A DNA stretch of 55,141 bases from DATFWC01 sp045801465 (lineage in GTDB: Bacteria; Pseudomonadota; Alphaproteobacteria; Rhizobiales; Xanthobacteraceae): NCBI GenBank assembly GCA_045801465.1, contig JBJMSU010000160.1:1-55141 (forward strand). The letters run 5' to 3'. This document shows positions 49,776 to 55,141 of this stretch, in pieces; position 1 is the stretch's first letter; every line of letters begins with the position of its first letter. The translations under genes and the position numbers were made by a program. The notes under the pieces are model-generated. The model saw only the letters and a list, made by a program, of their open reading frames with translations, ran no database searches and was not told the DNA's origin.

Positions 49776-51842
49776 CTATTGGATGCGCAGCACAATGCTG
49801 TCGGCCACGCCGCGCGCGTCCATGACGGTCAAGCGCACGAACCCGGGACCGTCGGGATCGAAGAACAGGGTGCGGCGGCCGGCGGGGGGCCGGAAAGGAA
49901 CGCCGTTGACGAGTACCGTCAAGGGCTCGACGCCGCCCTGAACCTTCAGCGCCACCGGGTCGGGCTTGAGGTCGCTGGAGTTCACGAGCTCGAGCCGCGA
50001 TCCGTTGGGCGGGAACACGATGCGCAGGGGCTCGGGGCCCGACGTCGGCAGCGCGCCGGGGCGGAAGCGCTGCAGCGGCGGCGGCAGTTTTGCGGTGGCG
50101 GCGAAGATCGTACCGTTCGGCGCATGCGCGAGCGGCGCCACGGGCCGGCCGACCCGCGTGAAGGCATCGAACAGGATCGGCGCCGCCGCGGCCCGGCCGA
50201 TCAGGCCCGGGAACGGCGCACCGTCGGGTCTTCCCACCCACACTCCGATCGTCAGCTTGCCGTCGAAGCCGACGGACCAGGCATCGCGATAGCCGTAGCT
50301 GGTTCCGGTCTTGAACGCGATCCGGCCGGCGGCCGCGTTCATGGGCGGCGGTGTCCCCAAGAGCGTGTTGCCGACGTACCAAGCAGCCACCGGATCGAGC
50401 AGGCGCTGCGGCGTGGTTGCTCCAGCGTCAGCGTCGCGCCGTTCCAGCAACGGCACGGTCGTGCCGAGCCGCGCCAGTCCGACATAGAGCCGCGTGAGAT
50501 CGGCGAGTCTGACGCCGACGCCGCCGAGCCCCATGGCAAGCCCCGGCTGCTCGCCTTTTGGCAGGACGAGCGGCGAACCCGCTTGCGCCAGCCGTGTGGT
50601 GAGACGGCTCGCGCGCACCGCGTCCAACACAGCGACCGCCGGCACGTTGAGCGAGAGCTGCAGCGCCTTGCGGACCGTCACCACGCCCTGGAAGGTGGAG
50701 TCGAAGTTCTCCGGCGCGTAGGTGCCGAACCGCGTGGGCCGGTCTTCGATCAGCGTCTCCGGATGGATCAGGCCATCCTCGAAGCCGATGCCGTAGATGA
50801 AGGGCTTGAGCGTGGAGCCGGGCGAGCGCAGCGCCTGGGTCATGTCGACCTGCCCGGCGCGGCTTTCGTCGAAATAGTCGGCGGAAGCGACCCGAGCCAG
50901 GACCTCGCCGGTCGCGTTGTCGACGGCGACGATGGCCACCGACATGTCGGGCCCGAAAGCGCGGGCCCGCTCGCGCGCAAGATCCTCGAAACTTCGCTGC
51001 AGGTTCGCGTCGATGGTGAGACGATGAAGCTTGCGCTCGGGCGCCGCGGCGATTGCCTGGTCGGCCGCATGCGGCGCCAATGCCGGCATCGGCTTGCGCA
51101 TGGTCGGAACCGGTTCGGCCTTGGCCTGCGCGATCTCATCGGGTGGCACCAGCCCGGTCGCCGTCACGCGGTCGAGCACGCGGTCGCGCGCGCTGCGGGC
51201 AGTGGCGCTGGCGCGATCCGGACGCCGCGCCTCCGGCGATTGCGGCAGCGCCACCAGGAGCGCCGCCTCGGCGAGGGTAAGGCGGCGCGGCTCCTTGCCG
51301 AAATAAGCCAGCGAGGCGGCGCGGATGCCCTCGAGATTTCCGCCGTAAGGCGCAAGGCCCAGATAGAGCGCGAGAATCTGGTCCTTGCTCAAGGCGCGCT
51401 CGAGCGCGATCGCGCGCACCACCTGGCGCAGCTTGGCAGCAACGTTGCGCTCGGCGCGCGGCTCGAGGAGGCGCGCCACCTGCATGGTCAAGGTCGAGCC
51501 GCCGGACACGACGCGCCCGTTGGCGACGAGCTGGACGGCCGCGCGTATGAGCGCACCGGGATCGACGCCGAAGTGGGAGCGGAAGCGCTTGTCCTCATAG
51601 GCGAACAGAAGCGCGAAGAAGCGTGGATCGACGCTGTCGGTCGTTGCCGGCAGCCGCCAGCGTCCCTCGAATGTGGGATAGGGCCGCAGCAGTCGCCCTT
51701 CGCGATCGACCACCAGGCTGGAGTATTCGATGCCCTCCCCGCTCGGCGCCGGCCCGAGCGCTGCAATCCACCCGCCAACGCCGACAGCGCTCATAGCGAA
51801 CGCCGCAGCAGTGACTGCAAGCGCACGGCGCCGCCTGCTCAA
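49776..51842 (-). CDS. pbpC: Penicillin-binding protein 1C
   Basis: About 688 residues counted from the TTG at 51842; the true start is uncertain. That TTG follows GGAGGGA, and an N-terminal basic stretch (SRRRRALAV) and membrane helix come next. The GT51 glycosyltransferase domain shows EDKRFRSHFGVD and GGSTLTMQ. The transpeptidase domain has SxxK (Ser343 in PGSTLKP), SLN and KTGTS (about 511-515), and the C-terminus is the PBP1C-specific domain. The same frame stays open upstream through a palindromic element up to a GTG at 52055 that overlaps the previous gene's stop (GTGA). It lies after the alpha-2-macroglobulin gene, the usual bacterial pair. Confidence 0.88.
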   Translation of the reverse strand: MSRRRRALAVTAAAFAMSAVGVGGWIAALGPAPSGEGIEYSSLVVDREGRLLRPYPTFEGRWRLPATTDSVDPRFFALLFAYEDKRFRSHFGVDPGALIRAAVQLVANGRVVSGGSTLTMQVARLLEPRAERNVAAKLRQVVRAIALERALSKDQILALYLGLAPYGGNLEGIRAASLAYFGKEPRRLTLAEAALLVALPQSPEARRPDRASATARSARDRVLDRVTATGLVPPDEIAQAKAEPVPTMRKPMPALAPHAADQAIAAAPERKLHRLTIDANLQRSFEDLARERARAFGPDMSVAIVAVDNATGEVLARVASADYFDESRAGQVDMTQALRSPGSTLKPFIYGIGFEDGLIHPETLIEDRPTRFGTYAPENFDSTFQGVVTVRKALQLSLNVPAVAVLDAVRASRLTTRLAQAGSPLVLPKGEQPGLAMGLGGVGVRLADLTRLYVGLARLGTTVPLLERRDADAGATTPQRLLDPVAAWYVGNTLLGTPPPMNAAAGRIAFKTGTSYGYRDAWSVGFDGKLTIGVWVGRPDGAPFPGLIGRAAAAPILFDAFTRVGRPVAPLAHAPNGTIFAATAKLPPPLQRFRPGALPTSGPEPLRIVFPPNGSRLELVNSSDLKPDPVALKVQGGVEPLTVLVNGVPFRPPAGRRTLFFDPDGPGFVRLTVMDARGVADSIVLRIQ

Positions 51843-51990
51843 TCCCTCCGCCGCAGGGGGAGGATGGTCGGCCGAAGGCCGACTGGGTGGGGAGCGAGGC
51901 TGTGGCTCGTGCTGACCGAAAACAGGCAGTCCATCCCCCACCCGTCCGCTCGCTGACGCTCGCGTCCACCCTCCCCCTGCGGGGGAGGGA
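51843..51990. repeat. MITE-like palindromic element at pbpC 5' end
   Basis: A 148-base element bounded by 25-base inverted repeats (51843-51867 and 51966-51990; 23 of 25 positions complementary; outer end TCCCTCC). An inner hairpin, TCGGCCGAAGGCCGA, lies at 51868-51882. The middle includes a CGAGCGTCAGCGAGCG-type palindrome (minus strand). Such CCCTCCCCCGCAGGGGGAGG-ended elements are, from memory, dispersed in Bradyrhizobium-like genomes. It touches the probable TTG start of pbpC and supplies its ribosome site; the pbpC frame is open through it. Confidence 0.75.
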
Positions 51991-52051
51991 TGGAGCATGC
52001 GGCGAGCGAAATGCGGCAGCCTCGCCGTCCAGTCTGTAAAAGCGCTGGCGG

Positions 52052-55000
52052 TCACCGGGCAGCCTCGACGTCGATGGTGCCGGTGCCGGTGCGGCCGAAG
52101 CGGTCGGGCCGGTACATGTCCTCCACGTAGGCCTGCGGCAGGACATAGCGGCCGGGCGAGACCGCCCGCACCACGTAGGCGACCGCGAAGATCGCCGGAT
52201 CGCCGCCTTTGCGGTCGAACGCCGCGCTGAACCGGTCGTCGCGGAACTCGGAGCTGACCGGCTCCGCGGCATTCTCGATCCACGACAGCGTGCCGGTATC
52301 GCCGGAGGAAACGAGCCGCGGATTGTCGATCTCGAAGCCGGCGGGCAGGTAATCGGCCACGATCACGCGGGCGTATTTCGGCTGCGGTTCGGTGATCTTC
52401 AGCACCACCGCGAAACGCTGGTTCTGCTTCACCTTGGCGACGTCGGCCTTCTCGCCGTCGAGCGTGTAGTAGCTGCGCTCGATCTTGAAGCCGCGGTCGG
52501 CTGCCGGCTCGGGGGTAATCGGGGCGCCGGTGACCGAGACCACCGCCTGCAGGGTCGTATCGCCGGTGTTCGTCACCTTGACCGGACCGCCGGCGAGGTC
52601 GGAACCGCGGAAGTTGCGATAGAGCGGCGTCTGGGCAGCGTCGCCGGCGACGTCCAGCGCGACCCGTGTCCCCTCCTTGGCGAGCGCTCGGGCAGCCAAC
52701 ACGAGCCACGCGTTCTCCTGGGTGGAGGTATAAGGTGTCAGGCCGCGCGCCGCCTCGATGCGCGCCACCGCGTTGAAGATGGTCGGCCGCGGGCCGCCGC
52801 CTTCGGCGGCAAGTGTCACCAGGGCGGCGGCGTCGCGCAGGTTCGAGCCGTAATCGACTCGGCCGATCTCTGGCGCCGGCTGTGGCGGAATCGCCTCAAG
52901 CGCCGCCGCGTAGACGCGCTCGGCACGCACCCGGTCGCCCAAGGCGGCGAGCGCGGCCGCGATCTGCGCCTTGGCGATCGGGGTCGCCACGTCGCTGAGC
53001 TTCGTATCTGCGATATAGCGCAGGTCGCCGATCGGGGCTGAGCCATTGCGTGCCAGCACGTAAAGCGCATAGGCGAGATTGCGTCCGCCGTCCTTGTTAG
53101 GCTCGGGCGCGATGCTCACCTGGTTGCGCAGCCGGTCGAGGGCAAGTCGGAACGCCTTATCCGGCACGGCAAACCCGCGCTCGCGCGCCCGCGTCAGGAA
53201 ATCGGTGACATAGGCGTCGAGCCAAGCGTCCTCGCCGCCGGCGGTCCACAGGCCGAACGAGCCGTCCGACCCTTGCCGCGCCAGCACTCGGTCGATGGCG
53301 TCCCGGATGCGCTGGTCGATCGCCGTGTCGAGCGCGAGATGCGCCTCCGCTGCGAGCTCGTTGACGTAAAGCAACGGCAGCGCCCGGCTGGTGATCTGCT
53401 CGGAGCAACCAAACGGGTAGCGATCGAGCGCCTTCAACAGCGCCGCCACGTCGAGCGCGGTAGACGACCCGATCGACAGCGCCACGGCCCCGGACCCCGG
53501 CACCAGGTCGGTCAAAAGATCGCTCGAAATGCTCACGCTTTCGCCGCGCGCGATCTGGCGCACCGTGCGGCGGGCGAGCACCTGGGTGGCCGGCTTGGCG
53601 GCGAGCGTGTAGCTGCGCTCGAGATCGAATCCATCAGGCCCCGTGATGCGCACCGCCACGGTGCCGGTGCCGACGCGTTGCGCGTTGAGCGGCAGCGACA
53701 CCCCGCTGCGCTGCTTGGCGGCAAGGCGCACGGTCTGGACCGCGCCCTCGCCCACCGCCAGCGGCCCCTCGGTGGAGACGGCGATGCGATAGTCGCCGGC
53801 CGTTCCCTCTACGTTGTCGATGTCGAGACGCATTGTCCCGCGGTCGCCGGTCAACAGGAAGCGCGGCAAGGTTGCCGTGAGCACGACGGGATCGCGGACG
53901 ACGACGTCACCGGTGGCACGGCCCACCTTGTCCTTGCTCCAGGCGACCGCCATCACCCGCACAGTCCCGGCAAAGGCCGGGATCTCGAATGTGACCTCGG
54001 CGCTGCCGTCGGAAGCGACGGTGACCACTCCCGAATAGAGCGCGAGCGGCGGCTGCGTCGGCGGGCTTCCCTCGATCGCTCCGCCGGCATCGCCGCCGGT
54101 ACGAACCTGCCCCACCGCGCCCTGCATGCCGTCGATGAGCTGGCCGTAGAGGTCGCGAATCTCGGCCGCGAGCCGGCGCTGTCCGAGGTAATAATCGTCC
54201 GGCGCCGGCGGCTTGTAGTTGGTGAGGTTGAGGATGCCGACGTCGACCGCGGCGACGACGATGCGCGCCTCGTCACCTGCACCTAAGCCGTTGACTTTGA
54301 CCGGAACGCGCAACGTGCTGCGTGGGCGCAGCAAAGGAGGAAGCTTCATGTCGAGCGCAAGCGTCTTGGCGCCGCGATCGATGGAGAACCATTGCACCCC
54401 GATGGCGCGCCCGGGCATGCGGCTCGCCTGCGCGTCGAGCGGACGGCGCAAGGTCGCCACCACATAGGCGCCGCTGCCCCAGTCCCGGCCGACCGTCAGC
54501 GGCAGGCGCGCGATGCCGGGCCCGATATCGGCCGTGCTCGTGGTGATGAGGCGCTCGCCGACCACGGACAGCGTTACCTTGCCGGCGGTGCGCGCCGTCA
54601 CGGCGACATTCATCGTCTCGCCGGCACGATATTCCGCCTTGTCGAGCGCGATCTCGAGCAGGTCGGGCGTATCGGCCGAGGATTCCGCGTAGAAGCCGGA
54701 ATCGAACAGGACCGTGGTCACGGGTCCGCTCGGATCGTCGGTCGAGACTTCGAGCCGATAGCGGCCGAAGGTCACCGGCACAGCGATGCGGCCGGGACGA
54801 TCGGCGGCGACGTCGAGGCGACCATCGGCAACGCGGCGTGTCGATTTCACCGGTTCGTAGCGCCAGAAGCTGTTCTGACGGTACCACTGGTACTTGGTTT
54901 CGATGCTGAGCAGCTGCCAGCTTAGTCCTGGGCGCGACGTCGTCTTGCCGTCGGGCGCCACCACGACCACGTCGAACCCCGCAGTCTCCCCCTCGCCCAC

Positions 55001-55141
55001 AGACTTCCCGGAGAACAGCGGCTTGACGCCGATCATGGTCGAGGTCGGAACCACGGGAAGCGTCAGCTTGCGCTCCACCGCGCGCCCGCCGGGCTCCGCC
55101 ATGCGGATGACGATCTCGGCTTCAAGCGGTCGCGTCGACTG
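52052..55141 (-). CDS. Bacterial alpha-2-macroglobulin family protein, 5' end beyond window
   Basis: At least 1,029 residues; the frame is open at the window edge, so the N-terminus (signal and first MG domains) is missing. These periplasmic proteins trap proteases. Visible parts, from the N-side: MG2-type domains with YRLEVSTDDPSGPV, a central region NLTNYKPPAPDDYYLGQRRL, VMAVAWSKDKVGRATGDVVV (the conserved A2M family block), and the thioester domain with YPFGCSEQ (Cys at 53405-53407), followed by the alpha-toroid helices. A bacterial A2M next to pbpC is the known arrangement and suggests protection of the envelope when peptidoglycan is breached. Confidence 0.92.
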   Translation of the reverse strand, partial: QSTRPLEAEIVIRMAEPGGRAVERKLTLPVVPTSTMIGVKPLFSGKSVGEGETAGFDVVVVAPDGKTTSRPGLSWQLLSIETKYQWYRQNSFWRYEPVKSTRRVADGRLDVAADRPGRIAVPVTFGRYRLEVSTDDPSGPVTTVLFDSGFYAESSADTPDLLEIALDKAEYRAGETMNVAVTARTAGKVTLSVVGERLITTSTADIGPGIARLPLTVGRDWGSGAYVVATLRRPLDAQASRMPGRAIGVQWFSIDRGAKTLALDMKLPPLLRPRSTLRVPVKVNGLGAGDEARIVVAAVDVGILNLTNYKPPAPDDYYLGQRRLAAEIRDLYGQLIDGMQGAVGQVRTGGDAGGAIEGSPPTQPPLALYSGVVTVASDGSAEVTFEIPAFAGTVRVMAVAWSKDKVGRATGDVVVRDPVVLTATLPRFLLTGDRGTMRLDIDNVEGTAGDYRIAVSTEGPLAVGEGAVQTVRLAAKQRSGVSLPLNAQRVGTGTVAVRITGPDGFDLERSYTLAAKPATQVLARRTVRQIARGESVSISSDLLTDLVPGSGAVALSIGSSTALDVAALLKALDRYPFGCSEQITSRALPLLYVNELAAEAHLALDTAIDQRIRDAIDRVLARQGSDGSFGLWTAGGEDAWLDAYVTDFLTRARERGFAVPDKAFRLALDRLRNQVSIAPEPNKDGGRNLAYALYVLARNGSAPIGDLRYIADTKLSDVATPIAKAQIAAALAALGDRVRAERVYAAALEAIPPQPAPEIGRVDYGSNLRDAAALVTLAAEGGGPRPTIFNAVARIEAARGLTPYTSTQENAWLVLAARALAKEGTRVALDVAGDAAQTPLYRNFRGSDLAGGPVKVTNTGDTTLQAVVSVTGAPITPEPAADRGFKIERSYYTLDGEKADVAKVKQNQRFAVVLKITEPQPKYARVIVADYLPAGFEIDNPRLVSSGDTGTLSWIENAAEPVSSEFRDDRFSAAFDRKGGDPAIFAVAYVVRAVSPGRYVLPQAYVEDMYRPDRFGRTGTGTIDVEAAR

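Noticed and set aside
52056..52709. Further upstream extension of the pbpC reading frame
   Set aside because: It overlaps the alpha-2-macroglobulin gene in another frame and has no protein-like conservation; only the part up to 52055 was considered.

Overview
The window is a high-GC chromosomal segment, most likely from the Hyphomicrobiales (Rhizobiales), in the Bradyrhizobium/Xanthobacteraceae neighbourhood. This is inferred from gene content (AapJQMP amino-acid ABC transporter beside metC, TAXI-type TRAP transporters, ECF sigma/anti-sigma pairs) and from short palindromic repeats resembling those of that group. No rRNA, tRNA, CRISPR array, integrase or transposase gene was seen.

Layout. 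(1) 0-1.6 kb: the end of a cluster encoding a DUF5989 microprotein and a membrane-anchored SGNH hydrolase. (2) 1.9-9.1 kb: an island of six minus-strand genes for exported proteins: a Cys-rich secreted protein interrupted by an amber codon, a GspC/GspN-like Pro-rich protein, a small secreted protein, a subtilase with six FG-GAP-like repeats, and two proteins sharing a Pro-rich C-terminal tail, one with an STN/secretin-N0-like domain. (3) 9.4-11 kb: an L,D-transpeptidase. (4) 11-21.5 kb: a seven-gene minus-strand unit (ECF sigma, anti-sigma, Spy/CpxP-like protein, outer-membrane factor, membrane-fusion protein, two RND pumps). (5) 21.9-23.1 kb: a cNMP-binding membrane protein and a DoxX protein. 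(6) 23.3-28.4 kb: three tandem TAXI binding proteins and one fused TRAP permease.

(7) 28.6-32.8 kb: a cupin, then cysteine synthase, AlaX editing hydrolase and 3-mercaptopyruvate sulfurtransferase in a row, then a 1-Cys peroxiredoxin. (8) 33-37 kb: an isolated small secreted protein between two terminators, then metallophosphoesterase, cupredoxin, ECF sigma, anti-sigma and cytochrome c, with an ECF-like promoter ahead of the first gene. (9) 37-40 kb: an EamA exporter and divergent AmmeMemoRadiSam B and S genes. (10) 40.3-46.1 kb: aapJQMP and divergent metC. (11) 46.1-49.8 kb: a four-gene envelope set (GT39, PAP2 phosphatase, GT2, LAB_N protein) that looks like a lipid A or glycan modification unit. 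(12) 49.8-55.1 kb: pbpC and the 3' part of a bacterial alpha-2-macroglobulin gene, with a palindromic element lying in frame at the pbpC 5' end.

Envelope functions dominate: peptidoglycan (L,D-transpeptidase, PBP1C, alpha-2-macroglobulin), lipid A, efflux with its own sigma factor, and exported enzymes. A second theme is sulfur and redox chemistry. The most unusual observations are the exported-protein island with its shared tail and amber codon, the in-frame palindromic element at pbpC, the ECF operon joining a Tat metallophosphoesterase, a cupredoxin and a cytochrome c, and the Thr-rich insert in one RND pump.
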